Notes: generated from the letters alone by a model not told the origin. DNA of 64,000 bases from Pempheris klunzingeri (GCF_042242105.1 NC_092026.1:23822191-23886190), one strand, 5' to 3'. Shown: positions 31,501-46,249, counted from the stretch's first letter. Made by a program: numbers and translations.

Positions 31501-33600
31501 TAAACGTTGAAAGGTGTTGAAGTGACCTAAACAGCCAAACCTTTACACAGTATATATACCAGCTCTTCTTCTCTTGTTACTCAGTGAAATGTCTCTGACG
31601 TGATTATTGGTAATCTGGGATAAAATGAACAACGCCTCAAGTAGTTCCCTGCAGGACACCAAAACTCTCCCTTTCAAGCGATGTTAGTAAAGATGTGTGA
31701 TAATGTAGACCACCAGGCGCTATAAACCTACCCTGAAAGCAATACTAATGGAGCTGTCACTGTTACAAGGCAGCGTGGCATAGGAAGGTGGGGAGGGGGG
31801 GGGGGGTTGTGGTAATTTTACATGTCAGCTTTTTCTCCAAATGCCACGTACAGTTTGGGGTGTGTATAGCTGCTTCTGCTGTAGTTTGTATCCCGCAACC
31901 ACACACAGGAGGATCTCCAGCAGTGCTTCTGCGTTATGTCAAAGGACACTTCAGTTTGTGTTCATGATGAACACCTTGTCGATGCCTTCATCTCGTCTCT
32001 CCGCCTCTTGGTCTGTCCTCAAAGCAGGAACGGGAAGGAACCCGTCGCTCCCCCGGTGTGTTCCCTGAGGATGCACTTCCACCCTCTCCCTTGCCATCTG
32101 CCTACATGTCTGCACGTCGCTTGCGTGTCTCAAGGCCTGAAGCCATATCGGTGTGAATGCAGCGCCTCAAGTCAGCGTCTACCGACCGTCAGTGTGTCTG
32201 TCTGTGCACATGTGCTTCTGTGTGTCCAGCTACAGCTGCAGCTCAGCTGGGCTCACTTCACCCCCCTGCACAGTACACTCCATCACACAACACACAGCGG
32301 CTGGATGTGGGCCATCTGAGGCAACTGTAGGTTCAGGATGCATTTTAGAGCATTTTAGTACGAATGTTTCCAGAGTCCTGATCCACAGGGCGGGGTGAGG
32401 AGCCAGGAGGGGTAATGTGGTTGTAGTCCCTCGTCATACAACCAAATGGATGCTACAGCTACTTCACATACAGAATGTGGCCATTATACTGTCAGATAAT
32501 CTCATTTTTATTTAAGAAATATTGTTTAAGCTAAAGTATGTCGATGCGTCTCCATGACACGAACCGTTGTCAGCCGAGACTGGCTCCTCTTAAAGTGTTC
32601 TCACTTATGGGTTTGTAACTAGATTTCATTGTCAAAATGATTAGCTTTGTCTTCAAAGTCAAAAAGAGGAACAAAAACAGAGGTGAAAGTTAGCAGCGTA
32701 TGCCCCATGTTTTCAGCGGGAGGTGCAGGATACCTTTGTCCCGCTGCTGTATCACTCATCAGAAGGGAAGTGACATAGAAGATTACACAACAGGACAGCT
32801 GAACATCACTCTGAAGCCATAAGGGAGTCACAACTGACCCCCCACCCCCAGAGTACCTGCAACTTGGGTTTAATGTCACCTTCTACCCAGAAAAATAGTC
32901 TCAGCATGGATAACAGAAGAATAGCTGAAATGAAGCCTCGACATGTCTCAGTATTTTCAATGCATCCTTTGTTTCTACATTAAGAAACAAAGGATTATTT
33001 AAGTGAAGTGACCCCAGCTGGGATGACGACCCTCCCCCAACACTAGCATGTCCCTGTCTAATACCCTGATCTGTCATTCACACGTGTCTTCCCAGTGACG
33101 CCGCGCTCCCCCCCCCCTCACCTCTGGAACCCAGGAGACCCTGCTGCTTCTCACTGTCAGCATTAGCAAAGACAATACTGTCCTGTTCTGGCAGCATCAT
33201 CATGCTCGAGTTTCAGCTCTGTCTACATGGTGTGTTTTTGTTTTAATCTTTGGATTGACAGATAGAGTTCTTCTGTGGTACATGCTTTGTTTTATTTTTC
33301 TTCTATGTGTAAATGCTGTAAGAAAAAATGTATATATTTGATTTAAAAGGAAAAAAAACTACGTGTTGGATTTCAGTTTTTCTCTGTCTGGAGGTTTTAT
33401 GTGTTACAAAAGATTCTGAACAAAAAAAACTGCTGTTTTGTTCTTTCCCCTCAGTGCAGAACTGCCCCATCAAACTGGGCACGTCTGTTCCAGAGACTTA
33501 ATGTTGACTGTTTTTCGACGTGGAAACTGTTACATTTTGCTTGATTGAAAAAAAAAAAACGTGTTCATGTTTAGTTTCTTTTGGTTATTTCAATAAATGG
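28533..33600 (+). other. probable fam110b 3' UTR and downstream sequence
   Basis: After the stop at 28530-28532 there is no further coding exon. A candidate AATAAA lies at 29581-29586 and another at 33592-33597. The latter follows A/T-rich sequence typical of a vertebrate mRNA end, so the 3' UTR could be about 1 kb or about 5 kb. C-rich and G-rich runs occur near 31300, 31790 and 33110. No separate gene could be supported. Confidence 0.4.
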
Positions 33601-35535
33601 CTTATTTTGCCATCTCTTGCCACTTATGTTTTCCAACTGTCCAGTTCTTGCTGGTGCACGCTGAATTTGCCCCGATGATGTTCACCAAGGAGGCTCGTGA
33701 ACAGTTACAGGAAACATCTAGCTCCATTTTTATGAAGTCTTGGTGTTTCTTGGTGCAAAGCGGACCAAGTAAGAACACACTCCATTGTTGAGCAAATCCA
33801 GATCAGACTCACTAACAAGCAATAATACTGACCAAATGATATGACGAAGGGAATGGTGCGGTGCAGGGAAACACTGAACCAGACCTACTCAGTGGTTCGG
33901 CTGGCAGGTCTGCATATCATGGAGGACTGGCTCATTGGCTGGGGCTGGAGTCTGCACCCTCCAAGCACCCCTCTCATTTCCAAAGATTCTTCTGAGTCAG
34001 GTGGAATTCAAATGTAAAACCTCTGTAGTCAAGTGCACCACAGTGTGTTCAGGGGATGAAATGCACGAAGAGACTTCAAGTGTTTCAGTGAGGATTCAAT
34101 GACATTTTTGAACCTGCAGCTAATCAAAGATTGATGTTGACATACTGAGAACTTAAGCGTCGTATGTGCAGGTTCTGGTGCAACATGTAGTAGCTTTAAC
34201 AGACAGTCATTGTACCTCAGCTATTTAAACACATTCTGAACTAAGCTTCATACTTCATACTGCAGATGGACTAAGATTATCCAAATTATTCAGCATGTGC
34301 GTATCCTGAATGTGCATTACCAACCCCCATGAGAAAAAAAGTAGATATCTTGTATGGCCTATATTAATATTGAATTCAAATGTACAGATTGTGGATTGTG
34401 ACAGACCTAAACACTTCCCAGGAACAAGTCATATTCAGCCTCACTTTATGTGGTGACATCATCATTGACCTGATTGACCAAGTAAAACTGGAACTCATAC
34501 AAGCCCCCAGGAAGAGTGCTGGACTGTGAGGAAGCGCTGGTGTGTCTGAACAGGATCACTGGCCCAAAGGACCTTCGACCTTATACACAATTATATGAAA
34601 AAGGAGCGTTGTGAAGCCAGTTTATCTGGATATCACAAACAACCTAATTCACACTCATACAACAGCTATACAAGCAGCTTGTTATTTCATTACTGACTGC
34701 GTGGTGTCAGTTCAATTCTATGGCCTCTGTTATTTGACATGAACACGACCCAGGGGTCTGGGGATGTTATTGCAATGCTCCTGACATCAGATGAGCTTCT
34801 CATTATTTTTATAGTAGTTTCATTATTATCTAAATAACTAATAAGAAATGTGGGCTCAGAGCAGCAGGACAGAAGGCAGTGGGCCACATCTCAGCTTGTT
34901 TAGTGTCAGATGAAGTCTTCCTGCGCAGCTCTGGGATCAGCTGCTTATGCTACTGTTGAAATAGTAATATTAGTGTTTTATTATGTGTTTATAACACACG
35001 AGGTTGTCTGATTGTAGTGTATCAATACAGTATTCAACCAAAACTCATCTGGTTATCTGCACTGTTAGACAGTCCAGTTTGCCATAACATGGGATTATTA
35101 TAGTGTAACAAACTAATATTCCAAATGATAGTGTTACAGTTTAATTATTGATGTGATCAGGACTGGTTGTTATGCTCTGTTGGGAATGACCTCTCAGCTC
35201 TGGCAGAGGCTCAAGGATCACGTGGTAGAGTGGCAAAAGTGGAAAAGCTCAGAAATAATGCCGGTCATCAGGTGAGGACAGCAGCATCTCTGTGCCCAGT
35301 GGAAGTTCTACAGCTGGAGAGAGACCAGAGGATCAAGTTCTGTGTTTTGTTTGACCCTTAGAATGGAAGCACGGTGAATCACAGAGAGGTCTTTGGGACA
35401 CTGAAACTAAAGTGTCATTACGAGCAGGTTATGAGCCAATGTGGGAATAAATGAGGGAGAATGTCACACGGCTCACTGTAGCTGTTATTATGTTGTGTTT
35501 ATATCATGTGATCACAGTCTAGAGTCAAATAGCCA
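33600..35535. other. intergenic stretch, nothing recognised
   Basis: No open frame with a recognisable domain and no repeat family was identified. Confidence 0.4.
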
Positions 35536-35537
35536 AA

Positions 35538-35681
<144 letters not shown>

Positions 35682-35889
35682 CCCTCTAGCGGCGGTAAAC
35701 AGAAACACCACCTCAGGGACCTCTCGAAGACAAACGGACAGACTTTATAGTTTAATTTAAGTTTTAAGTCCAACAGAACCAGCTTCGTTGGCACGAGAGG
35801 ACTTGAGCCGTTTGAACGTCTTTGGGACTGAACAAATTAATTTAATCTAATTTAAATGATTAAATGATGACCAAATGATTTGAAATGGT

Positions 35890-35953
35890 GACGCTGGTGG
35901 TCACGTGGCCTGACAACCCGGAAGAGAAACAGTGGCTCCGCCGTGCTGCAGCA
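35890..35953 (+). promoter_or_regulatory. inferred atg10 promoter and first non-coding exon region
   Basis: A locally CpG-containing block holds GTCACGTGGC (35900-35909), a CCGGAAG ETS-type site near 35920 and a candidate donor GCA|GTAAGG at 35953/35954. A second CACGTG palindrome lies just downstream at 35988-35993. The matching acceptor (pyrimidine-rich tract ending TGCAG at 36685) sits two bases before the atg10 ATG. The layout therefore fits a short non-coding first exon spliced to the start exon. The transcription start is not determined. Confidence 0.45.
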
Positions 35954-36687
35954 GTAAGGAGGAACCTGAAGTCAGCGTCCGGCCGTTCACGTGAATGTTT
36001 AAGTCAAGACATCGTCATAAGAGATCCAGCAGGTGTTCTGGGGGACTGTTGTCTCGTTTGTGAAAAGTATGAGTGGTTTTTGTTTGGACGCTACGACTGT
36101 GTGGTGTTAAGGTTCACCGGTAGCTAAATGTTTATGGCGACATGTTTGGGTTCAGCATGTCTGACAGAAGTGGTGCTGTAGATCTGTGGTGTCTTAAAGG
36201 CTCAGTGGTTGTTAACCAGCGGAGGCAGCGACAGAACAGCCGCTTCACGTCCTGTTCTCTAAAATCCCTGTTTTAGTGAATGGAGTCTGGTGTGTGTGCT
36301 GTTTGTGGTTAAACCAAAAGGATCTTCCAGGTCTCTCTCTGTAGGGATCCTTTCCATGATGCTGTCACACACTTAGAATAACACTCTGAGCCTGTCAGTG
36401 GATCAAACAAGCTCTTTTAGTGGACCTACTGTGATCAGGTGGTTACCTACCAGCAACCATATCAACTATAAATACTAATGAAAAATGATTCTCTTGGCTA
36501 ATTAGTTAGTTAAAGTTTGAAGCCCTCCCCATGTTCAGGATCAGTGTTGTACTTCTAATAATCACAGACACTTTACTGCTGTGTCACACCGTCTGTACAT
36601 TAGCTGGAGCTTCACACTAGTCACGTTAAAAAGACGTGATCACTGACTCCATCCCACCGTCATCCTCCTCCACGCTCCTCTGCAGAG

Positions 36688-38683
<1,996 letters not shown>

Positions 38684-39610
38684 GAGTGCACCTGCTCGGC
38701 ACTGTGGAGGCAGGACTGTCACCCAGGCGCAGAGGGCAGCTGTCCCGGCGCCCTGCACCCTCACAGCCCCTGAAAGTGTGTGGGAATTATTTTGTGTTAA
38801 ATGCAAAGTTGTTGAACAAAATGCTAAAACACAATAAGGACTGAAATAGTGATGAAGGCCTTGGGTTGCTGTGTGCATTTGACCTGATATGGAGGCTTTG
38901 TCGTGGACTCTCCATGCTGACACTTTGCTTTGATACTTAATATTTGTTTTGATATTATGCAGGAATATTATACAGGAAGTTCTCACCAAGTAAGTGTCTT
39001 AAAGCAAAAATAGGGCCGGATGGTGCTCCAGTCAGTTTTCAGTAAGAGCCACATCAAGGACAATAAGAAATGTTAGCATGAGTACGTCCTGGATCGATAT
39101 TTATGTAATATAAACTGAAAACATCTGACAGTAAATGATTTTTACAACACCTGTATAATCCGTTTGTACTAAACTGGAACAGCAAACCAGTGGGAGGGGC
39201 TAATGCTAACACTTCCAGCCCCCGTTACCTCACAGAAAACAACCAAAGCAGCTCCTCAGTCTCACTGATCGTTTCATCATAAAGCCACAGCTTAGGTGAT
39301 GTCCGACCCTTCCATCTGAACCTTTTTGTTGAGTGCTCGATGGAACAGGTGACCTACCTGCAGAGTGACATCACCAAAGGCACCTCTGTACAGCAGGTTA
39401 ATTCATTTAGCTGAAACAGAATCTGAATCAGGAAAACATGTTTTCTTCACTCTTTCTTCCTCTTTTCTATGTTTTTTCTCTAAGTTATACTTATCAGACA
39501 TGTAATATTCATCCTGAGCCTGAAAACATGCTCACACACAAATAGACTTTATTTCAAATATTTATTGTTCATTGTTCTTCTATCAGCTCTGATCTTTCAG
39601 TAATAAACTC
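38684..39610 (+). other. atg10 3' UTR (extent inferred)
   Basis: After the stop at 38681-38683 the sequence remains non-coding. A candidate AATAAA lies at 39602-39607. The exact end is not determined. Confidence 0.4.
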
Positions 39611-40184
39611 ATTTTATTTCATTGTAAACAGGTGGCAACATGATTCGTTCATTCAGTAAATCCCCCCCCTCCCCCCTTGCAACCCTGAGAGGAGCTGAGA
39701 CCATTAAGGACACCTGGAGACCACTCTCAAAGATGGTGTCCCACTCAGTCCTGATAGAAAAATGGTCAGTAAGTACACAAACCAAAAAACAGTGATGATC
39801 CCAGTAGTTGCTAAAGCCAGTGGATGTAGCATGCAGAGCAGGCTCACAGCCCAGCAGTCAGCTCAGACACAAGGACACAGGAGGCAAGGAGCCATGTGAG
39901 CAGAATGGAGAACACCCACAGTCTCTGCCCAAACTGAGAAAACATTCATGATAACTTTCTGACACGATGGAGCTTCCAGAGCCACAGAGGACTTCAGACA
40001 ACTGTATGCAGACTGAGTAGGGCCCCTATACTGAGCATCCTGAAACGTAGTGCCCCCTTTTTATATCGACTACTCACTCCCACTGTCATATTTGCATTAA
40101 ATAAATGATATACAAATGAAAACTTTACTGTCTGGTTCATGTCCTGGGTTAAATGACTGGGTGTTCACAGTGAGAGGAGGCTGA

Positions 40185-40208
40185 AGAGAGAGAGAGAGAG
40201 AGAGAGAG
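40185..40208. repeat. (AG)n microsatellite
   Basis: About 12 AG units. Confidence 0.9.
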
Positions 40209-40436
40209 TGCTGGATGAATCCAGACGGACATTTTTAGTGAGAGCAGAGATAGCTGGATGCTTTTTATAGCTAATTGTCCACTTTGAATGAATTACATAA
40301 GAAGACCGAGTCATCTTGGAGGTCTGTACCAAATCCTGAGATCACATGTGACAGAGAGGAGAGCGGGGAGGGGTGAACGGGGTCAGAGCTATCAACCCAG
40401 AACCCAGACTCTGCTGCCAGTTACACAGTTTGGACA

Positions 40437-40860
40437 GTGCATGTTCAAAGAAACACAAGACAAAACAAAAACAGCAAATACACGTCGGAATTTGATGAAT
40501 TAGCTCTTGAACACGGTTTAACGCGGTTGTTCTCCAACAGCTTCACTGGCACCATGGGGTCCAGAGCCTTCAGCCGCTGTGCCCCCCGCCTCTGGAACTC
40601 CCTCCCACCGGACATCAGGAACATCAACACTTTGACCATCTTCAAATCTCACCTCAAAACCCACCTGTTTAAACAAGCCTACTCACTGTAACATCACCCT
40701 GCAGAGCTCCCACCCCTTGGTTTTTTAATTTTTTTGACTTTTTAACTTGCTTTTTCGTTTGTTTGTTTGTTTGTTTTTAACTGTGTGTTGTACGGTGTCC
40801 TTGAGTGCCTTGAAAGGTGCCTATAAATAAAATGTATTATTATTATTATTATTATTATTT
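40437..40860 (+). pseudogene. 3' end of an L2-type LINE
   Basis: The last 80 or so codons of a LINE reverse-transcriptase ORF are readable. The frame contains FDELALEHGLTRLF, then SRAFSRCAPRLWNSLPPDI, and ends TIFKSHLKTHLFKQAYSL at a stop (40689-40691). The RAFS..APRLWNSLP..FKS.LKTHLF order is characteristic of L2-like elements in fish. The 3' untranslated part includes 'ccttgaaaggtgcctataaataaaat' in two pieces and ends in a (TTA)n tail at 40836-40859, the tandem tail typical of L2 insertion. The copy is 5'-truncated but its remaining frame is intact, suggesting a relatively recent insertion. Confidence 0.8.
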
Positions 40861-41067
40861 AATCTGGAGGTGCATTTTGATTCATGAAACAGTTGAAACA
40901 GTGTAGGACATCAGCTGCAGCTCATGTTGTAGCTGAAGTCAGACCCTGCCGAGCTGTCTAGAGTAGAACAACCCCCTGAGGGCTGCCTGTCTTGCAAGCA
41001 AACACGTCTTACAAACTGCCCGACAGTGAGGTGAACTGCTGTCCAGGACACAAGTGGAGAGTCACGG

Positions 41068-41183
41068 CATGGCCCTGAGGATGTCTTCAGACAGCAGAGG
41101 CTGCATGGCCCTGAGGATGTCTTCAGACAGCAGAGGCTGCATGGCCCTGAGGATGTCTTCAGACAGCAGAGGCTGCATGGCCC
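41068..41183. repeat. 36-bp minisatellite, three perfect copies
   Basis: Units start at 41068, 41104 and 41140, with a partial fourth at 41176. Each is 36 bases, so reading frames pass through unchanged (12 aa per unit). The minus-strand frame across it is open for 134 codons, but it has no domain and no known homology, so no gene is called. Confidence 0.9.
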
Positions 41184-41189
41184 CAGTCT

Positions 41190-42870
41190 TGGTCTGCAGA
41201 GGACCATCAGGGATAACCAGGCCTCACACAGATCCTTTCCCAGCTGGGTTGTAGACAGAGGGTGTGATGTGGAGGAGGACTTCTGCCAAATGTTGACGAC
41301 ATGGCTGACCAGCATTGATTTTCTGTAAATATGTACATTGAATATGATTAGTTTGGTAAAGTATGACTGGAATTACTTTTTGTTTGTAAGTAAAAACCAA
41401 AGACAAAGAGTGGGGGGGGGCTTGTTATGAGGCCTGCGTTTGAAGTGGAGGACGTTGTCTCTATGTGTAATATTGGATATTGCACTGCAATAATTATATT
41501 TGTGTAATGCAGCATTATACTTACTTAAATAATGACCAGCAGAGGGATTGATGGTTTTTGAGTCTATGAATTATGTAAATGTTAATGAAATTATACATTT
41601 TTGAATAATTACAACAATTCCTTCTAAAGTGTGACTCACGGTGTGATTCCAAAATAGACAAAATAGTCATTTGTCAAATAAAGGGCTGGTGTTTGACAAA
41701 CTACTTGTATTGATCTCTTCCTGACTGTGGCTCTGCTCGCTGGTGTGAACGTGCTGCTGCAGTGCAGAACACGTGGGGGTGCAATTAATGCTCGCAAGAG
41801 GGCAACTATGTGCTCATATACTTACATAATTGAATAAAACTGACCTGTGATGGATACTTGATTTGATTGATTGATAATTGATAATTAGAATAGGTATTAA
41901 TAGTTTGATATCTATGGCAACCACTGCTCTGTCCCACCACTGTAGAACACTTGTGATGGAATGAAGAAGCCAGTTCAGGTGTTCCAGGTCAGGAGCTAAT
42001 GGTTGGTCACGTCTCGCTATCATAAAATGATGTCAGCTCGCTCGGACACACCTTCTGGACCTTCTCATTCTAACATATTTGGACATGGAGGGAGGGCAGG
42101 GAGACATCCATCAGCCTGTATTGACTGAGTGTCTGGGTATGGCACCTCTGGGAGTTTGTGAGACGGGCCAGGGCACTTTAGGATATTAAACTGGATGCCA
42201 ACTTCAGTGGACTAAAGCCTTTAAGTGATGCCATCAATTAAGCAGCATTGTGTGTATGGTGCACATCTGGCAGTGGAGTCAGACATAAGGGCAGCTTGGG
42301 TAAGAACAGCCGTCACTGCCAACCAGTGATGTCATGCTGCTGAACCCCCAGTGGGACTGAGTTCAAGACAAACCCGGTACAGATTAGGTCCTATCATTTG
42401 AGCTGCCTCAAAGCACAGAAGTTATATTCTTAATCATCTTGCAGGACTTCTTTTCTATTTTCTGTTGAAACTAGGATTCTTTTTCTAACCAACATTGCTG
42501 TTGGCCAGAATTCCATCTTAATCTGTAGCATTACATTCATTGTTTTATTATTATTATGCTGCAGTTAACATTTTCTAATTAAATCAACACAGACACATTT
42601 GCTTAAGTTCATCTCTTGTTTACTGATTCAGTCATTGAATGCATCAAATGAAGAATACCATGTGAGAAGCTTCCTTGACATAGGAGAGTAACTGAGGTAT
42701 ATGGCACTCACTAGATTTTAGTGTAAACCAGGTAATAAAGTTATTCATCTCCAATACTTTCCACTACATTGGCACACAATAAAATACCCAGTACATATTT
42801 GGATTGATGAGTACTAGAATGTTTTATTGAAGTACTGTTACTTTAAAAAATCCATAAGACTATAAAGTAA
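41190..42870. other. intergenic stretch, nothing recognised
   Basis: No domain-bearing frame. A short tgat/taat-rich patch lies near 41860-41890. Confidence 0.4.
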
Positions 42871-42877
42871 AGTGCAT

Positions 42878-43100
42878 TAAAGGTCCCATATTGTGAAAAT
42901 GCACTTTTTTTCAACACAGACGTGTCCAGAGACCACGAAATTCTGAGAAAAGATCACCTTCTCTCTTTTTGTCCTGGTCCTTCTTTCAGTAAATGCATGT
43001 GGAAACATACCATTTAGATTTTGTTCCCTTCATGATGTCATAAAGGTTGACTGTCCCCGTCCACTGAAAACCTCATGAGTCCACCTCGCTGTTCATTATT
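42878..43100. mobile_element. possible non-autonomous DNA transposon fragment
   Basis: A TTAA-adjacent 'aggtcccatattgtgaaaat' start resembles the terminal sequence of a common fish miniature element. The opposite terminus was not found, so this is tentative. Confidence 0.3.
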
Positions 43101-43266
43101 GTTTTTTTTCTCTCTCATGCCAATCACTAACATGAACATGAGAGAAAGAGACAGAGAACACTGCATGTTTCATGAACACTGAACCATGTGAACCTTCTAG
43201 TAGCCTCCAAATACAAGTATAAGCCTGGAAATGACCAGAAGATGGGACGTGTAACATGTCAACATA

Positions 43267-43950
43267 CAGTGGGGCAAAAAAGTATTTAGTCAGCCACCAA
43301 TTGTGCAAGTTCTCCCACTTAAAAAGATGAGAGAGGCCTGTAATTTCCATCATAGGTACACTTCAACTATGAGAGACAGAATGGGGGGGAAAGAATCCAG
43401 GAAATCACATTGTAGGATTTTTAATGAATGAATTGGTCAATTCCTCGGTAAAATAAGTATTTGGTCACCTACAAACAAGCAAGATTTCTGGCTCTCACAG
43501 ACCTGGAACTTCTTCTTTAAGAGGCTCCTCTGTCCTCCACTCGTTACCTGTATTAATGGCACCTGTTTGAACTCGTTATCAGTATAAAAGACACCTGTCC
43601 ACAACCTCAAACAGTCACACTCCAAACTCCACTATGGCCAAGACCAAAGAGCTGTCAAAGGACACCAGAAACAAAATTGTAGACCTGCACCAGGCTGGGA
43701 AGACTGAATCTGCAATAGGTAAGCAGCTTGGTGTGAAGAAATCAACTGTGGGAGCAATTATTAGAAAATGGAAGACATACAAGACCACTGATAATGTCCC
43801 TCGATCTGGGGCTCCACGCAAGATCTCACCCTGTGGGGTCAAAATGATCATAAGAACAGTGAGCAAAAATCCCAGAACCACACGGGGGGACCTAGTGAAT
43901 GACCCTCAGAGAGCTCCCATTTTTCATGAGCTGAACTCAAAGATCTAAAA
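43267..43950 (+). pseudogene. Tc1-like transposon, left part only, with transposase N-terminus
   Basis: The element starts right after a TA dinucleotide with 'cagtggggcaaaaaagta', a known type of Tc1-family inverted-repeat start. A transposase frame opens at 43634 ([20 protein letters not shown]). It runs through the first helix-turn-helix ([20 protein letters not shown]), the RKWK segment, a GAPRKIS motif and the start of the second DNA-binding half (TTRGDLVND). The frame then leaves the transposase sequence at about 43920 and ends at 43948. A full Tc1 transposase is about 340 aa, so the DDE catalytic domain and right end are missing. It is a dead 5' fragment. Confidence 0.85.
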
Positions 43951-44309
43951 CACCCCACCCCCCCACTGCTCTCGTGTAAATCAACTAATTAGGAAGGTTT
44001 TTACTAAGGTAATAAATCAAGTGAGAAGCTCATTTTCTCATTGACATCCATATGATCAGACTTCTTTTTGCAGCTACTGGCCGTTTGATAGAATGCAGGT
44101 TTACCGAACTTCACTGTTCACACCCAAAAACTAGGCCTGCTTCTTTTACACAGTCTGGGACATAAAGGGAGGTTTTACTGTGGCATTCGCTAAAACAACT
44201 GATGTCTGGAGAGGACAATCTCTGATAAAAGCACAGATGGATTGAAAATACAATAGCTAAACTCCAACACCTCTCTAACCAAATAAAACAATTATATTAT
44301 AAAACATCT

Positions 44310-44356
44310 CTCTCTCTATCTCTATCTCTCTCTCTCTCTATATATATATATATACA
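44310..44356. repeat. compound (TC)n/(TA)n microsatellite
   Basis: A TC-rich run is followed by TA units and then a short CATA-type run. Confidence 0.85.
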
Positions 44357-44939
44357 TATACACACATACTGGTGAATAGTGGTGTATTATAATGTCAACA
44401 ACTGCAGACTACTTTGTGTCTACTAGACTAGAGCAGAGAACAGAGACAGTCAGCTGTAATCCATGTCAGCTTTAAGAGCAGCTGGTTTTATTGTTAGAAT
44501 GAGGTAATGATGTGAGGTCACAGACTGGGGAGCAGGATGAGTGCTGACGCTCTTCACACCAGTTAATGACCAGCTGGCACAAGAGGCTGGATTTCTACTG
44601 TGATGGCTCTTAGGAGGTACTTGTGATGAGTGATAGATAGTCCCAGTTGTAGTGAACAGTTATTTGGGTGTCCTTGGGACGCCCCGACACCAACTCATTA
44701 TCGCCATCCATAAAAAAGAAAGATGTCTCCTAATTCAAAAGCTATATATTTTATTTAGTGGATATTCTGCAGCCCGCTCACACACCACTATTCTTTTTAT
44801 ATTGTTCAGTTTTTCATGACTTACTTTATTGAATATCATAATTATATCTCAACTGCTTTACGGCATTTTATTGCATTCACTGTTCAATGCGCTTTCGTCC
44901 AAAGGGCTTTACAATTTACCTTTCATTCACACACTTTCA

Positions 44940-45420
44940 CACACGTTACATCAGACTTTAAAGTGCTTCTGATGGCTTACAATACTGTAAGTGGATTTGC
45001 TCCTTAATGCCTGTCAGATCTTTTTATACCTGTGTGTCAGAGGCAGAATGGGGTGTCCACAAATTGGAAAATCAGCAGTTCGACCCCCGGCTCCTCCAGT
45101 CCACATGGTGAAGTGTCCTTGGACAAGACACTTAACCTCAAATTTTTCCGGAACCATTGCTTTGGTGTGTGAATGCGTGTGTTTGGTTAGTTTCCTCCTG
45201 ATGGCAGGGTTGGCAACCTCCATTCAGTGTATGAATGGTGTGTGAAAGGGTGAGTGTGAGTGGACTAGAGAGGTGCTATACAAGTACAGTCCACAGTCCA
45301 TTACTCTCTGCCCTCAGAGTCCAGGCCCAGTCCCCAAAGTTAAAACAAAGTCAAGTGAATGCAGGAACTTTTCCTATCATGTCCCCTTCCTCTGGAATAA
45401 AACTTAATAAGTATAATTGG
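44940..45420 (+). pseudogene. L2-type LINE fragment split by a SINE
   Basis: The left piece (about 44945-45035) encodes DFKVLLMAYNTVSGFAP, then CLSDLF after a stop, matching the K.LL..YKAL.GLAP.YLSDL block of L2 elements. The right piece (about 45302-45420) encodes [19 protein letters not shown], resembling the RTR.K..G.RAFS region that normally follows a little further on. The SINE at 45036-45300 lies exactly between them. Both halves are decayed. Confidence 0.6.
45036..45300 (+). mobile_element. tRNA-derived SINE, copy 2 (V-SINE-like)
   Basis: Same order as the other two copies: box-A-like 'cagaggcagaatgggg', box-B-like 'gttcgacccc', then 'gaagtgtccttggacaagac', 'gtgtgaatgcgtgtg', and a tail 'gagaggtgctatacaagtac'. 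It is more diverged than the copy at 61270. Confidence 0.7.
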
Positions 45421-45563
45421 GTATCATCTGCATAGCAGTGGAAATTAATGGAGTGCTTCCTGATAATATTACCCAGAGGAAGCATATATAAGGTAAATAA
45501 TATCAGACCAAGCACTGAACTCCATGTCTAACTTAAGTGTGGACAGAGGACGCATTGTTAACA

Positions 45564-45568
45564 TATAC
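45564..45568. repeat. target-site duplication, left (TATAC)
   Basis: Five bases directly before the left LTR, matching 48956-48960 directly after the right LTR. Confidence 0.85.
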
Positions 45569-45886
45569 TGTCAAAAGACTTCTTCTTTAGGTAGAGGAGA
45601 TTGGAGCCAGCTTGCAAGTTATAACAAAGTTTAATCTTACATGTAAGAGGAGCGTTTGACAGTGCAACAACATCATGGAGGTTACAGAGTAAAAGGCTCA
45701 TCTGGTGAGCATATACAGTTAGGTTTAATAATGGGCGTTGTGGGTGTAGTTCTCACACATCGTGTTATCATCTACTTCTTCTTGTCCTTGTAGATATGAG
45801 GCTTCACACCATTGCAGAGCACACCCTCGATTACCACTCTGTCTGGCAATTCGTGAGCATGTCCTTGGATGGCAATTCTTATAACA
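45569..45886 (-). repeat. 3' LTR of the provirus (left copy)
   Basis: 318 bp, TG...CA ends. It is nearly identical to the right copy. Confidence 0.93.
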
Positions 45887-45895
45887 TTCCCTCCT
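45887..45895 (-). promoter_or_regulatory. polypurine tract of the provirus
   Basis: In the sense direction AGGAGGGAA directly precedes the 3' LTR. This is the position and composition of the primer site for plus-strand DNA synthesis. Confidence 0.8.
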
Positions 45896-46249
45896 GTTTG
45901 CACTCACAAGAGTGCAACTTTCCACGTAACATATAAGAACTTTACCTTACATGTATATCAAAAGCACATGGAGTGTAAGAGCGAAAAACCTGTCTGGCAG
46001 AACAATCAATCTTTCTGGACAGGAAAATTCTCTTACGGTCCCGCTGCCCCGGCGACCGCACTATGGCACTCCCAGAGGGTCACAACAATGTCAAAAATTA
46101 ACAGCACACAAACGGTACACAATGAGAATAATAGCTGTTGTCTACTCTGGAAACTTTGAGTATGGGAACATCCGTAAAAGAACAGAAACTGTCCACCTCC
46201 AGGCTGGTCATCCCATCGTACCTGTGAAGTGGACCTGCCCCTAATAACT

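Noticed and set aside
35888..36127. 80-codon open frame just upstream of atg10
   Set aside because: It overlaps the inferred promoter and first non-coding exon, has no recognisable domain, and its openness is explained by local GC content.
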